Below the pieces are notes generated by a model. That model saw nothing but the letters and a program-made list of their open reading frames with translations. It was not told the DNA's origin and did no database searches. Shown here piece by piece: positions 26,366 through 35,613 of a DNA stretch of 64,000 nt (its first letter is position 1; each line of letters opens with the position of its first letter). This DNA is from Butyrivibrio hungatei DSM 14810. GTDB taxonomy: Bacteria > Bacillota > Clostridia > Lachnospirales > Lachnospiraceae. The translations under genes and the position numbers were made by a program. The stretch spans positions 682,001 through 746,000 of the forward strand of contig NZ_FRDH01000003.1 of assembly GCF_900143205.1 (NCBI RefSeq), in the 5' to 3' direction.

Positions 26366-27313
26366 ATGGCAATCTACATTATTTCACCTCAAAACAGAAT
26401 AAGTGGTGGCCCTGAGCTGGCTCATCAGCTTTGCAATGCTGTAAATAGGCTATCTGACGAAAAGGCCTATATGTGCTATGTAAATCTAAAAGAGCCATAT
26501 AACATTGTTGAAAATGTTGAAACTCCTGCACCTTATCTCGTATATAACACCGAGAGCCGTTCAGATATGGATGAGATCGACAGAGCTGAAAATATAGTTA
26601 TCTTCCCTGAAGGTCTGACCTTTAGTATGATGCACATCAAACGCGCCAAGATTGCACTTTGGTGGATGAGTGTTGATAATTACATCGTATCTACCCAGGA
26701 ATGTAACGTTGATTTCATAAAAGATAACGTTTCTCTTCACCTTTTCCAATCCAAGTACTCAATAGAATATGTCAAAAAGATGTTTCCTGATGCCAATGGA
26801 ATCTTTCTTTCAGACTACATCAATGAAGAACATGGCAAATTCATCTACCCTGCTGAAGGGCGCATGAATAATGCCTTATACAATCCTGCCAAGGGTTTTG
26901 AAGAGATAAAGCCACTTATAGCAAAAGCTTCTTGGCTTAACTGGATCCCTTTGGTAAAAATGGACCTGCCTCATATGATCCTTACAATGCAGAGTTCCAA
27001 GATATATGTTGATTTCGGAAACCACCCAGGTAAGGACCGAATTCCTAGAGAAGCTGCTGCCGACGGCTGCGTTGTTATAACCAACAAAAAAGGATCCGCA
27101 GCATTCCAAGAAGATGTGCCGATCCCTGAACAATATAAGTTTGATGATCCAGCAAGTCAGCTGGATGCTATAGATGCTCTGATGCATGACATTTGCGATA
27201 ATTTCGTTCAGCACCAGAATGCATTTGCTGACTACAGGAGCTTCATCGCTTCTGAGAAAGCCAAGTTTGATAAGGATGTTCTTAACTTCATCTCAGTTCT
27301 CAAGACTTTATAA
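26366..27313 (+). CDS. GT-B-like glycosyltransferase
   Basis: The 315-residue protein has two alpha/beta halves typical of GT-B enzymes, with SGGPELAHQL in the N-terminal glycine-rich loop and YVDFGNHPGKDRIPREAA near 213-230 in the donor half, where a conserved acidic and basic cluster usually lies. Similar proteins occur in polysaccharide loci of Firmicutes, with no defined sugar. It is one of only two plus-strand genes here. It has its own promoter and its stop overlaps the convergent GT2 stop by 6 bases. Confidence 0.72.
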   Translation: MAIYIISPQNRISGGPELAHQLCNAVNRLSDEKAYMCYVNLKEPYNIVENVETPAPYLVYNTESRSDMDEIDRAENIVIFPEGLTFSMMHIKRAKIALWWMSVDNYIVSTQECNVDFIKDNVSLHLFQSKYSIEYVKKMFPDANGIFLSDYINEEHGKFIYPAEGRMNNALYNPAKGFEEIKPLIAKASWLNWIPLVKMDLPHMILTMQSSKIYVDFGNHPGKDRIPREAAADGCVVITNKKGSAAFQEDVPIPEQYKFDDPASQLDAIDALMHDICDNFVQHQNAFADYRSFIASEKAKFDKDVLNFISVLKTL

Positions 27314-28315
27314 AAAGAGTCTGTCGCATTCCTTCATGATAGCAATATCTAGCTGAGATATTCTGTTTTGAATCTCAATATTATCATCGTAAGGAATTGT
27401 GATGGCATTTTTTCTTAACACTGCAAGATCACGAAGGAGCTTTTCTGTACATGGATCTGCTCCTTCAAAATATCTTTTTACATTCTTTATATCTGCTCCA
27501 AACCTTGCAATCTTTTCATAGAGACATCTGTTTATACCAAAAGAATACATATTAGCCATAGCATATTCCATGGCATCCTTGACGCCTTCGTAGTTTTCAA
27601 GCTCATGGCATTTTTCATAGGTTGCCCCTATGGCTCCATAAATAGACGCATAATATGTGTCAAGATCCATGGTCTTCGTAGCAGAATCCGCGCTGTCGCA
27701 GTAATTGTAAAGAACCTCTTTGACATTACCAATATTCCTAGCTCTAAGGATCATATACAGTAAGATTTCAGTATCCTCAAGGCATCTTACCTTCTCACGC
27801 ATTCTGATGACAGGATCATTCCACAACTCTCTTTTAAATATCTTGGTTACAAGGTATCCGCCACAGGTAATAAGAGTCCTTCTCTTCTCATCGTCCAGCT
27901 CTCCTGTCACATTATCCCCTGTATATAGAGTTGCCTTATCCTGACGCTCGCTATAAAACCCAGTATCTACGATATCGTAGTCCCCTTCTTTTGCCTTGTT
28001 ATATAGTAGCTCAAACATGTTTGAAGCCACATAGTCATCGCTATCAACAAGACCGATATATTCGCCTGTTGCAAAGTCAAAGCCTTGATTTCTGGCTCCG
28101 CCACTGCCTCTATTAACTCCACCATCTATTATGACTACCTTATCAGGAAACTGCTCTTCACAGCTTTTCATGATCTCCCAGGTATTATCTGTTGAGGCGT
28201 CGTTAACAACTATGATCTCGATGTCCTGTAGTGTCTGATTAACAAGGCTACTAAGGCATCTTGTTATTGTTTTTTCTGAGTTGTACGCAGGTACTACTAT
28301 GCTTACTTTTTTCAT
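27308..28315 (-). CDS. Glycosyltransferase family 2
   Basis: Residues 1-230 are a standard GT2 domain: SIVVPAYNSE at 4-13, VVNDASTDNT at 36-45, GSGGARNQG near 70 and the metal-binding DSDDY near 92. The remaining 100 residues are helical and lack known motifs. No membrane segment is visible. It is the last gene of the run that begins at 34137 and meets a convergent plus-strand gene. There is no room for a separate terminator. Confidence 0.9.
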   Translation of the reverse strand: MKKVSIVVPAYNSEKTITRCLSSLVNQTLQDIEIIVVNDASTDNTWEIMKSCEEQFPDKVVIIDGGVNRGSGGARNQGFDFATGEYIGLVDSDDYVASNMFELLYNKAKEGDYDIVDTGFYSERQDKATLYTGDNVTGELDDEKRRTLITCGGYLVTKIFKRELWNDPVIRMREKVRCLEDTEILLYMILRARNIGNVKEVLYNYCDSADSATKTMDLDTYYASIYGAIGATYEKCHELENYEGVKDAMEYAMANMYSFGINRCLYEKIARFGADIKNVKRYFEGADPCTEKLLRDLAVLRKNAITIPYDDNIEIQNRISQLDIAIMKECDRLFL

Positions 28316-28319
28316 GCCA

Positions 28320-29483
28320 TCATCCTATCTTTGCCAATATGCTCTCTATAGCCCTATCATAGCTATACTTCTCACTTACAAGCTTGTAACCATTTAGCGC
28401 TATCTGAAGCCTTGCCTTTTCGTTAGCAAGGTAAAAGCTGACCTTGTCGTGAAGCTCATCTATATCATGAAACACTTCGATATCCTTGCCAATAGTAAAG
28501 AGTTCTTCTATCTCAGGTTGGTAATTAGTCAGCATAAATCCTCCAACTCCCATGATATCAAATACCCTAAGGGGCACTCCTGATAATATGGAATGCAATG
28601 AGATATTAAGGTTTATCTTACTAAGATAATACATCCTTGGAAGCTCTTCATCATAGGAAAGCCTTCCTCCCACCTTAACTCCTGGAATACTGATAGACGT
28701 ATCATTTGTATGAAGCCTTACGTCGTAGTCAGAAAGAGACTCCAATATACAGCTTCTCTCCAAAAAAGAAATATATCTTGCAAAAAGTCTTGCTCCAAGA
28801 TATGTATCCTTATCCATTGAAAATGAGTCTGTATCATTTCCGCCATATATCTTCCACAGCTCTGAAATGGCACTGTCAGAAAGCCTTCCATTTATCCTGT
28901 TCTTGCCATCCCATATGCCAAAAGAACTGTTAACAATAGCCTCTATTTCGCTCTGTGTCTCATCTGACGCCTTTCCTAAGACGTCTCCATAGCTATCGTC
29001 ATTATAAAGGCTTCCAACAAAGGAAACATCGCAGGAAAATCTTGCTTCATCCTCTGGATTTATCACAAGTCCCGAGTTTCTGTAGACGTTTGTAGCAAGT
29101 GGCTGGTAAAAGACATGCTTTCCTCCCGCCTCTTTTATCTGCTCTATCTGAATCTTGTCAAAAGAAAAGATATAATTGCAGTCATTTCCAACCTGCTTCT
29201 CATAAAGTTCCTGCTGGGGCATGTCATATATCCAGGAGACGTATTTAATACCAAGGGTCTCGCAGGCATCAGAAACAGCCGGTGCAAAGTCCATTGTTAT
29301 GGCAACATCGATCCCATCGCCTGTTAGTAGCTCTTTTACCCTATCGATATCACCCTGGGCCATACTATGAATCGAAATTCCAGTATCAATAACCTTTATG
29401 GTCCTTCCGGCATTTAACATAGTCCAGGCGATGTCATCATATTTAATTTCATTTAAATACAATAATCCATAGACTGTACTCAT
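28320..29483 (-). CDS. CgeB-like glycosyltransferase (DUF3880 family)
   Basis: The protein matches the CgeB/DUF3880 group. DVSFVGSLYN marks the middle, and the donor half has KINLNISLHSILSGVPLR followed by DIMGVGGFMLTNY and the glutamate pair in QPEIEELF. CgeB is a Bacillus spore-surface protein, and related genes in Clostridia are found beside flagellins. ATG 29483 is preferred because AGGGAG lies 5 bases upstream; a GTG at 29489 is 2 codons earlier. It is paralogous to the next gene upstream, and the two overlap or nearly touch. Confidence 0.85.
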   Translation of the reverse strand: MSTVYGLLYLNEIKYDDIAWTMLNAGRTIKVIDTGISIHSMAQGDIDRVKELLTGDGIDVAITMDFAPAVSDACETLGIKYVSWIYDMPQQELYEKQVGNDCNYIFSFDKIQIEQIKEAGGKHVFYQPLATNVYRNSGLVINPEDEARFSCDVSFVGSLYNDDSYGDVLGKASDETQSEIEAIVNSSFGIWDGKNRINGRLSDSAISELWKIYGGNDTDSFSMDKDTYLGARLFARYISFLERSCILESLSDYDVRLHTNDTSISIPGVKVGGRLSYDEELPRMYYLSKINLNISLHSILSGVPLRVFDIMGVGGFMLTNYQPEIEELFTIGKDIEVFHDIDELHDKVSFYLANEKARLQIALNGYKLVSEKYSYDRAIESILAKIG

Positions 29484-29485
29484 GT

Positions 29486-30655
29486 TCACTCCCTAGTCAC
29501 TATATCTATAATTTCCTGAAGTCGTCCTTCATATGTGTGATCAGCAAGGACCTTGTCATGGCCTCTTTTTGCTATATCAAGCCTCTCATCCTCATGGATC
29601 AGGTAGTAATCTATCTTGTCCATAAGATCACTCTTGCTCTCGTAATAAACAAAGTCCTCTCCCGGAACAAAGAACCTTAGATAGTCCTCCTGATAATTAG
29701 AAAGAAGGAATCCTCCGCATCCCATAATATCCATTGCCCTTAAAGGTATGCCCTTTTGAATGCTTCTTAGAGAAATATTTAAGTTAATTGCAGAAGTTTT
29801 GAACACAATAGGCATCTCAACGTAGTAATCCGCTTCACCCCTGTTATCAACGCCTTCTGCGCAAAAAGTCTTATCCTTGGTATACAGATTCACAGGATGC
29901 TTTTGACCTATTTCCCTTAAAAATAAGCTTCTCTCAAGGGCTGTGATCTTTCTGTTAATTACATAATTAGCATAAAGATATTCATAGGTCGCAACGCTGT
30001 CATATCCAGGCTTTATCTCCAGAACCTTTTCCATCTCTGCTATGGCGCGCTCTGTAAGGGAGTTCTCGATAATGTTAACTCCCTGAAGCTCCATCTGAGT
30101 GCTTATAAGTCCCTCCAAATAGCCCTTTATATAGTCTGAGATCTTGCCTTCAAGCCTGTCATAGTAGGTGTGATCCTCAGTATATAACTGACCCACAAAG
30201 GAAATATCTCCGCCGTATTTTTTTGCCATATCATCAGTGACAGTAATGGAGTCGTATCTTTCTACAGGCGCCGCCATTGGCAGATAGAAGACATTCTTAA
30301 AACCCTGACTAGCAAACAGCTCATACATCTGGGAATCAAACACAAATACATAATTGCATTTATTGATAAGAGTATAGGAAAAGAGCCTTACAGCAGGGTT
30401 ATCATACACCCACGCTGCATACTTTACGCCAAGTTCATTGCAAACCTTAGAAACTACAGGAAAATAGTTAAAAGAAAGTGCAAAATCAAAGCTTAGCTTC
30501 TCTAAATCCTCTTTGAACTTTGCCATGAACTCTTTGTCATCATCATCTATATGATTATCAAAAGCATAGGTAGTAACTGATATTCCAAGCTTTTGGGCAG
30601 CCTGTATCAGATCTTCATTTCCTATGCTTTTCCAGTCCAAAAATAAGATATTCAT
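29486..30655 (-). CDS. CgeB-like glycosyltransferase (DUF3880 family)
   Basis: A second member of the family, 389 residues. Its N-terminal half begins ILFLDWKSIGNED, the middle has DISFVGQLYTED, and the C-terminal half has SAINLNISLRSIQKGIPLR and DIMGCGGFLLSNY, closely similar to the neighbouring gene and to the copies at 52.8 and 58.1 kb. The tandem pair probably arose by duplication. The protein has no signal peptide or membrane segment. The ribosome site is weak, so translation may depend on coupling to the GT2 gene that ends 1 base upstream. Confidence 0.87.
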   Translation of the reverse strand: MNILFLDWKSIGNEDLIQAAQKLGISVTTYAFDNHIDDDDKEFMAKFKEDLEKLSFDFALSFNYFPVVSKVCNELGVKYAAWVYDNPAVRLFSYTLINKCNYVFVFDSQMYELFASQGFKNVFYLPMAAPVERYDSITVTDDMAKKYGGDISFVGQLYTEDHTYYDRLEGKISDYIKGYLEGLISTQMELQGVNIIENSLTERAIAEMEKVLEIKPGYDSVATYEYLYANYVINRKITALERSLFLREIGQKHPVNLYTKDKTFCAEGVDNRGEADYYVEMPIVFKTSAINLNISLRSIQKGIPLRAMDIMGCGGFLLSNYQEDYLRFFVPGEDFVYYESKSDLMDKIDYYLIHEDERLDIAKRGHDKVLADHTYEGRLQEIIDIVTRE

Positions 30656-30656
30656 A

Positions 30657-31496
30657 TTACTTTTGTTCTTCCTTCATCTTATTGGCCATGTTGATAATTT
30701 CAATAAGTCTGTCTGTTCCATAAGTATTGATGATGTTCTGGTAGAACTGAAGCCTGAATACATCAACCTCTCTTGGGTCATGAACAGTCTCAAGCATGTT
30801 GAGATACGCAATAAAACCCTTTGGGCTCTCCATAAACTTTTTGTCTGAACTGGCAGACAGTCCATCTGGTAAATACTCGCAGATATAGATGATCTCATTG
30901 AACCACCTGATCTTGTAGCCGTCCCTTGCAATGCTGTCCCAGATCAGAGACTCTGGCACGAACTTTTCACCCTCAAACTCAGGAAATGGATATTTTTTTA
31001 AAATGCTGGTCTTATAAATCTCAGCTTTGTCATCTAAGAGGTTATATAAATGTCTCTGCAGATTGGTGCAATCGACGTACTCTCCCTCAAACTTACCATA
31101 GCCTCCAACAGGCTTCATATCTGGCTCGCTCTTAAGTCCACTTACTGCAGCAAAAGAGTCATCGTCAGCGATCTGAGAAAACCATCTGTTAACCTTCTCT
31201 ATTGCATCATCAAGAATGTAATCATCGCTATCGACGATAAAGAAGGCATCGCTCGAAGCCATCTGAACAGCTTTGTTGATACCTCTATGCTTTCCTCCAT
31301 TTTCTACTTCTTTGTAGATGATAGGAAAATCATTTTCTTCCTTAAGCCAAGCATCAAAAAGCTCATTAGTATTGTCTGTGCTTCCATCATTTATGACTAT
31401 CCATTCAAAATCCTTGGAGGTCTGCCTCTTAAGGGAATTATAAAGTTGTTCCAATCTGTATGCCCTGTTATATGTGGGCGTAAAAACAGTTACCAT
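30657..31496 (-). CDS. Glycosyltransferase family 2
   Basis: A compact GT2 of 279 residues: VFTPTYNRAYRLEQLY at 4-19, INDGSTDNT at 35-43, NGGKHRGINKAV near 66 and VDSDDYILDDAI near 90 with the DxD-type metal site. The GGKHRGxN block is typical of a GT2 subgroup from capsular loci. AAAGGA lies upstream of the ATG. It sits between GT8 and CgeB-like genes in a run of transferases that would add sugars one after another. Confidence 0.9.
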   Translation of the reverse strand: MVTVFTPTYNRAYRLEQLYNSLKRQTSKDFEWIVINDGSTDNTNELFDAWLKEENDFPIIYKEVENGGKHRGINKAVQMASSDAFFIVDSDDYILDDAIEKVNRWFSQIADDDSFAAVSGLKSEPDMKPVGGYGKFEGEYVDCTNLQRHLYNLLDDKAEIYKTSILKKYPFPEFEGEKFVPESLIWDSIARDGYKIRWFNEIIYICEYLPDGLSASSDKKFMESPKGFIAYLNMLETVHDPREVDVFRLQFYQNIINTYGTDRLIEIINMANKMKEEQK

Positions 31497-31507
31497 ATGA
31501 AAATCCT

Positions 31508-32458
31508 TTACATGATCTCTTTTACCTTGGCCATAAGCTGCTGAAGTAGATCAGCCTGTGTTCTATTCTTCTCATCAAGGTTTCTCATGAAAAGCTCTAT
31601 TGAATTATCCGTAACAGCAGATTCCACAAAGCCTTCCAAAAGTTCCTGATAAAGAGGCGTCTTTTTGGCATAGTCCCACCACAGCTTTTCTATACCAAAG
31701 TGATAGTTAGCATTTTCCCATGGCTTTGCACCAGGAAAGTGCACTATTGCCACATCTTTTTTAACCTCTTCATAGGTTATGCCTGAAGTGTGGGCAACTC
31801 TGGCAAAAAGGTCATAATATGCAAAATCAACGTAATCTACATTTTTCCAATGAACCCAGTTAAGTATGTCCTGATCTGGTGCCTCCATCTGATAGTTCCA
31901 GGCTTCAAAGGCATCAAGATAGGTCTTAAAAGAGTATCTTTTACGCATGAGTTCTAAATTAAGGAGCATCACGCCAGCATTAAAATATCTATAGTCATGC
32001 TCATAGGCTTCTCTAAACATCTCATTGTGCTTTGGTCCATAGCCTTCTTTTTGATTAAAGCCGCCCTTGTCATCGCAGGCAATTATCTCTTTGTCAGCAA
32101 AGTCCATGTTATAAAGGTCAGTTAAATCTTTGTTAATGACCATATCTCCATCAAGATAAAGAGCTCTTGAAATGTTATCAGGAAGTACATCAAACATCAT
32201 AAGTCTAAAATAGGTCTCTAGGCTCCACTGTTCATTTCTTGGAAGCTTATCGCTAAACATACTCCTATCTATGGCAACGAGATGTATATTTACGCCATGT
32301 TCTTCCAAGGCTCCCTTAAGGAACTTTTCATCTTCACCTGTAAGCTCGCTGTGAAGAAGATAAGCATCAACGCTCTCTTTAGAATTGATTCCAAGAGATG
32401 TGAGCATTACAAGGGTATATGGAATATATTTTCTATTAAGTGCCGTAATTACATTCAT
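31508..32458 (-). CDS. Glycosyltransferase family 8
   Basis: The GT8 fold is clear: an N-terminal NRKYIPYTLVMLTSL helix-strand unit, RLMMFDVLPD and the metal-binding YLDGDMVINKDL near 99-110, then YFNAGVMLLNL and a late HFPGAKPW segment with the family's HxxGxxKPW pattern. GT8 enzymes are retaining galactosyl- or glucosyltransferases that use UDP-sugars. It ends 12 bases from the downstream GT2. There is no membrane anchor, so it probably works on a lipid- or protein-linked acceptor in the cytoplasm. Confidence 0.92.
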   Translation of the reverse strand: MNVITALNRKYIPYTLVMLTSLGINSKESVDAYLLHSELTGEDEKFLKGALEEHGVNIHLVAIDRSMFSDKLPRNEQWSLETYFRLMMFDVLPDNISRALYLDGDMVINKDLTDLYNMDFADKEIIACDDKGGFNQKEGYGPKHNEMFREAYEHDYRYFNAGVMLLNLELMRKRYSFKTYLDAFEAWNYQMEAPDQDILNWVHWKNVDYVDFAYYDLFARVAHTSGITYEEVKKDVAIVHFPGAKPWENANYHFGIEKLWWDYAKKTPLYQELLEGFVESAVTDNSIELFMRNLDEKNRTQADLLQQLMAKVKEIM

Positions 32459-32459
32459 C

Positions 32460-33056
32460 TTACTTTCTCACTTTCCAGATTACGCAGTCAGGCGCAAGCA
32501 AATACTTCTTTTCATTTGGAAATGCTCTCTCGATCTCCTGTTTAAGAGGTGTCTGACCAATGCACATGGCAAAAAGAACTCCGCCATCCTTTAAGGTCTC
32601 ATAAGCATTTTTTACTGCGACCTCAGGATCAGTACACTCTCCTACGCCGTTCAAAACTACCATGTCGCTTTTTCTATCATCGTTTTCCTTGATATACTCT
32701 GACTCAGGCTTTAACTCCGCTAGGATATTAAGGAAATGCTTTTGGATATAATCGTTAGATGCACCATATTCAATAATGAGCTTGGCGTCCTTACTCCTTG
32801 TGTGTTCTCTGATGAACATAGTGTCCAGCATTGCATAGCAGATATCATACTGAGAGATTACTGGATCGCCGCCGACAAACGCAGCGTGAGCATCAAGATT
32901 ATTAAGGATCAGCGTTGAAACAGTAGTATTGTCAAAGTAGTCATGAAACGGAACTCGTCCCTTGTTAGAAAACCAGTCCTCAAGGTCTAGCAACACTTCA
33001 TCCTTCTCTTCACTTTTATAAAGATATTTAAAACCCTCTAGCGCAAAGTTTCCCAT
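32460..33056 (-). CDS. Small methyltransferase-like Rossmann protein
   Basis: The 198-residue protein shows an EYGASNDYIQ loop near 97-106 and KDGGVLFAMCIGQ near 157-169, which resemble the SAM-binding loop and the strand after motif III of class I methyltransferases. The usual E/D-x-G-x-G is replaced by EYGAS, so SAM binding is not certain. Its start lies 29 bases inside the end of the GT4 gene. Similar truncated modules sit at the C-termini of the two large fused transferases at 44-49 kb. Confidence 0.55.
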   Translation of the reverse strand: MGNFALEGFKYLYKSEEKDEVLLDLEDWFSNKGRVPFHDYFDNTTVSTLILNNLDAHAAFVGGDPVISQYDICYAMLDTMFIREHTRSKDAKLIIEYGASNDYIQKHFLNILAELKPESEYIKENDDRKSDMVVLNGVGECTDPEVAVKNAYETLKDGGVLFAMCIGQTPLKQEIERAFPNEKKYLLAPDCVIWKVRK

Positions 33057-34137
33057 ATATCTCCCCAGCTATCTTTTCAAGATTAAATAGCTCTTGTCCT
33101 CTGTCGTAAGATGCTTTGGACATCTTATCAAGATCACTTTCCGTACAAAGTTTTACGAGAATGTCTGAAAAGCGCTCTGCATCACCGATAGGAGCGCTAA
33201 GCCCCGCTTCGTCATTACCAATACAGTCTCTATAAGACTCAATCTGCGTAATAGCCATAACACAGCCTGTGCAAAGAGCTTCTGTCATGGCGTTTGGAAC
33301 GCCGCCTTCCATGTCACTTGTAGAAGCAAATATCTTTGCCTTCTCATATTCTCTGTGAAGCTCTTCTTTATCACTTATATTATCGATCACTATGATCCTA
33401 TCTGCTATCTCTAAGTGGTATTCCATGAACATATCCAGATATTCGAAAAATCCTGGATCAATAGGACCTATAAGCTTCAAAGTCCAGTCAGGAAGCTTAT
33501 CAGCGGCAATAACAAAAGCATCAAGAAGGGTCTTTATCCTCTTTTGCTCCTCTATGATCCTTCCCACGTACAAAATGGTGTTATCTCTATCAGCTATTGG
33601 AACGTAATCCACCTTGCTAGTACCTTTTACAAGGTTATAATAGCCATTTCTCTCGCACTCTATGTTCCAGTCCCACTTTTCATTTAAGAACCTTGTCATG
33701 GTTGCATCTGACTGCCACATAAGGTCCATATTGTCAAAGTAGCTAAAAAATGGATCTTTATAAAACACCAGTCTGTCTGCGTACTCGATATTCATATCAA
33801 GGGCGCAGGTCTTCATGCACTTTGCACCAATTTCTCTTAGATATTCGGACATGAGTAGATCGTGGCTTGTAACACCATAGAACATGAAAAGATCGATATT
33901 ATCTATATTCTTTCGTATGTATTCTTTTTTACATTCAATGGAACTATCTTCAAGAACTACGAAATTTATACCTTCAAGATACTCAAGATATGTATATTCT
34001 TCGCCTGGACCAGTCACCAAAGTAACTTCACATCCATGATTTTTGTGAAGAAGATACGGAACAAGCGCAATATCTTTGGCTAGTTCTACATTATACCAGG
34101 GCCTTGGCTCCCATACTATAGATGTTATTCTGTGCAT
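33028..34137 (-). CDS. Glycosyltransferase family 4
   Basis: A GT-B enzyme of 369 residues. The acceptor half carries ELAKDIALVPYLLHKNHG, and the donor half has YVGRIIEEQKRIKTLLDAF, then TSDMEGGVPNAMTEAL, the acidic EG...E motif of GT4. It is closely related to the central domain of the 950-residue protein at 41.2 kb: shared patterns are KDIGLVPYLL, LPDWTLKLIGP/FPDWTLKLVGP and the EG-PN motif. It is the first gene after the divergent promoter region near 34.2 kb, with GGGGGA before its ATG. Confidence 0.9.
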   Translation of the reverse strand: MHRITSIVWEPRPWYNVELAKDIALVPYLLHKNHGCEVTLVTGPGEEYTYLEYLEGINFVVLEDSSIECKKEYIRKNIDNIDLFMFYGVTSHDLLMSEYLREIGAKCMKTCALDMNIEYADRLVFYKDPFFSYFDNMDLMWQSDATMTRFLNEKWDWNIECERNGYYNLVKGTSKVDYVPIADRDNTILYVGRIIEEQKRIKTLLDAFVIAADKLPDWTLKLIGPIDPGFFEYLDMFMEYHLEIADRIIVIDNISDKEELHREYEKAKIFASTSDMEGGVPNAMTEALCTGCVMAITQIESYRDCIGNDEAGLSAPIGDAERFSDILVKLCTESDLDKMSKASYDRGQELFNLEKIAGEIYGKLCARGF

Positions 34138-34189
34138 TGTAACTCTATCCCCCTCAGGTCCAGTACTTTTCAGCTCATCAATATACTTA

Positions 34190-34195
34190 ATTATA
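34190..34195 (-). promoter_or_regulatory. Candidate -10 box of the 34.1-27.3 kb operon
   Basis: A perfect TATAAT on the minus strand lies 52 bases before the GT4 start. No good -35 box is present. Confidence 0.4.
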
Positions 34196-34219
34196 CATCA
34201 AAAAGCGCCTATTATTTGA

Positions 34220-34225
34220 TATAAT
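34220..34225 (+). promoter_or_regulatory. Candidate -10 box of the plus-strand DUF6492 gene
   Basis: A perfect TATAAT lies 32 bases before the ATG at 34258. The -35 region is weak. TGGAGG precedes the start by 7 bases. Confidence 0.45.
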
Positions 34226-34257
34226 AACTGTTGTAATCATGTGTTGGAGGTGCCTAA

Positions 34258-35229
34258 ATGACTAATTCAAAAGATCATAAGTATCCTTGCATTATCCCTG
34301 CTGTTCCAGAAGATTTTAATAGAGCCAAAGCTACTCTTCATTATCTATTTGAATTTCTTCCTGTGAGCAAGATCGTATTCATAGGCCCTTCATCCCTAGA
34401 ACCACTAGTTAATGAAACTGACGATTCTGATCTGACTATCGAATATATAAACGAAAACTCCTTAGTACCTTTTTCTAAGGTAAAAGAAGTTTATGATCCA
34501 ATATTAGCTGCTGCCACTACCAAAGCTATATCCACCGTAAACTGGTATTATCAGCAGTTTCTAAAGATGGCCTACGCAAATGTCTGCGAGGAAGAATACT
34601 ATCTTTCCTGGGATGCCGACACTATTCCTGTCAAAAAAATAGAAATGTTCTCAGATAGCGGCAAGCCTTATTTTGACGTTAAGCCAGAATTCAACACCAG
34701 CTATTTTGTCACTATCGAAAGACTTTTTGGCTATACCAAGATAATTCAGGACTCCTTCATATCTGAGCACATGGTCTTTAACAAGGACTTCATGCTTGAA
34801 ATGATCGCCGAAATTGAGAAAACCAGCTTTGAAGGAGAAGCCTTTTATGAAAAGATCCTGTCAGCTGTAGGCATTGATAATCTAAAACTTGGTTTTTCTG
34901 AGTTTGAAACCTTTGGAACCTTTGTTGCTATGCGTCACCAGTCTGCATATATGCTCAGAAAGTGGAAATCTTTCAGAAATGCAAACTTCTTTGTGGATAT
35001 CTCTGATATCACTCCAGAAGATATAAAGTGGCTTTCCAAGGATTATCACGCCGCAACCTTTGAAAAATACCACGAAACTGAAGACATACTAACAGGGCTT
35101 TTTAGAGATCCTCGTTACAGAGAAAAGTTATCCCCAGAGCAGTTCTACATAGCAATCCTTGAAAGCGGCGCCATGGGTGAATACAAAGACGGCAAGCTAA
35201 AAGTAGGCGATAGTTACTACCCTATCTAA
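34258..35229 (+). CDS. DUF6492 family putative glycosyltransferase
   Basis: The 323-residue protein is a stand-alone form of a module that also occurs inside the two large proteins at 44.1 and 46.1 kb. Shared blocks are WYYQQFLKMAYANVC near 96-110, a DxD-like WDADTIPV near 118, DSFISEHMV, GFSEFETFGTFVAMRH and the WLSKDYHAATFEKYH segment. The DxD and the strand order suggest a GT-A fold. The donor is unknown. It has its own promoter on the plus strand and converges with the HAD gene, leaving 8 bases between stops. Confidence 0.78.
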   Translation: MTNSKDHKYPCIIPAVPEDFNRAKATLHYLFEFLPVSKIVFIGPSSLEPLVNETDDSDLTIEYINENSLVPFSKVKEVYDPILAAATTKAISTVNWYYQQFLKMAYANVCEEEYYLSWDADTIPVKKIEMFSDSGKPYFDVKPEFNTSYFVTIERLFGYTKIIQDSFISEHMVFNKDFMLEMIAEIEKTSFEGEAFYEKILSAVGIDNLKLGFSEFETFGTFVAMRHQSAYMLRKWKSFRNANFFVDISDITPEDIKWLSKDYHAATFEKYHETEDILTGLFRDPRYREKLSPEQFYIAILESGAMGEYKDGKLKVGDSYYPI

Positions 35230-35237
35230 CAAAAAAA

Positions 35238-35612
35238 TTACAGCTCTTCATCGATAGTAACATTCATTTCTGGGAAGGTGTCTCTTTTTAGATTAAGAGC
35301 CATGCCCATTTTAAGGCCACTTGGCTTATCATCATTTAGTAAGATCCTCTCTCCATAGGGAGCATTAAATATAATATGGTCAAATCTAATAGAATTCCTT
35401 TTTAGGAATTCTATTGTTTTTTCACGATATTCGTCAGTTCTGGATGTAATGAATACGACCATATCCTCTTTTGGGATCCCATCAAGGAACTCTTTTGCTC
35501 CAGGCAAAAAAGAATCCTCGCCATCTATCTTGTAGCCATTGTGCTTCACTATAGTGCCATCAATATCCAATATCCAGGTATGTCCAAGCTTTGATAAAAC
35601 TATATTTTCCAT
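35238..35612 (-). CDS. Small HAD-like phosphatase
   Basis: WILDIDGTIV at 13-22 has the two aspartates of HAD motif I (D16, D18), FITSRTDEYR is motif II and LLNDDKPSGLKMG holds the late acidic residues. At 124 residues there is no cap domain, as in KDO-8-phosphate-phosphatase-like proteins. Such enzymes dephosphorylate sugar phosphates, and here it may act with the SIS-containing protein upstream. ATG 35612 is chosen because GAGGAG lies 4 bases upstream; an extended frame to 35678 would overlap the WavE-like gene by 65 bases. Confidence 0.82.
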   Translation of the reverse strand: MENIVLSKLGHTWILDIDGTIVKHNGYKIDGEDSFLPGAKEFLDGIPKEDMVVFITSRTDEYREKTIEFLKRNSIRFDHIIFNAPYGERILLNDDKPSGLKMGMALNLKRDTFPEMNVTIDEEL

Positions 35613-35613
35613 G

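Noticed and set aside
31050..31544. 164-residue open frame on the plus strand
   Set aside because: Antisense to a complete GT2 gene with intact motifs; no ribosome site or family pattern.
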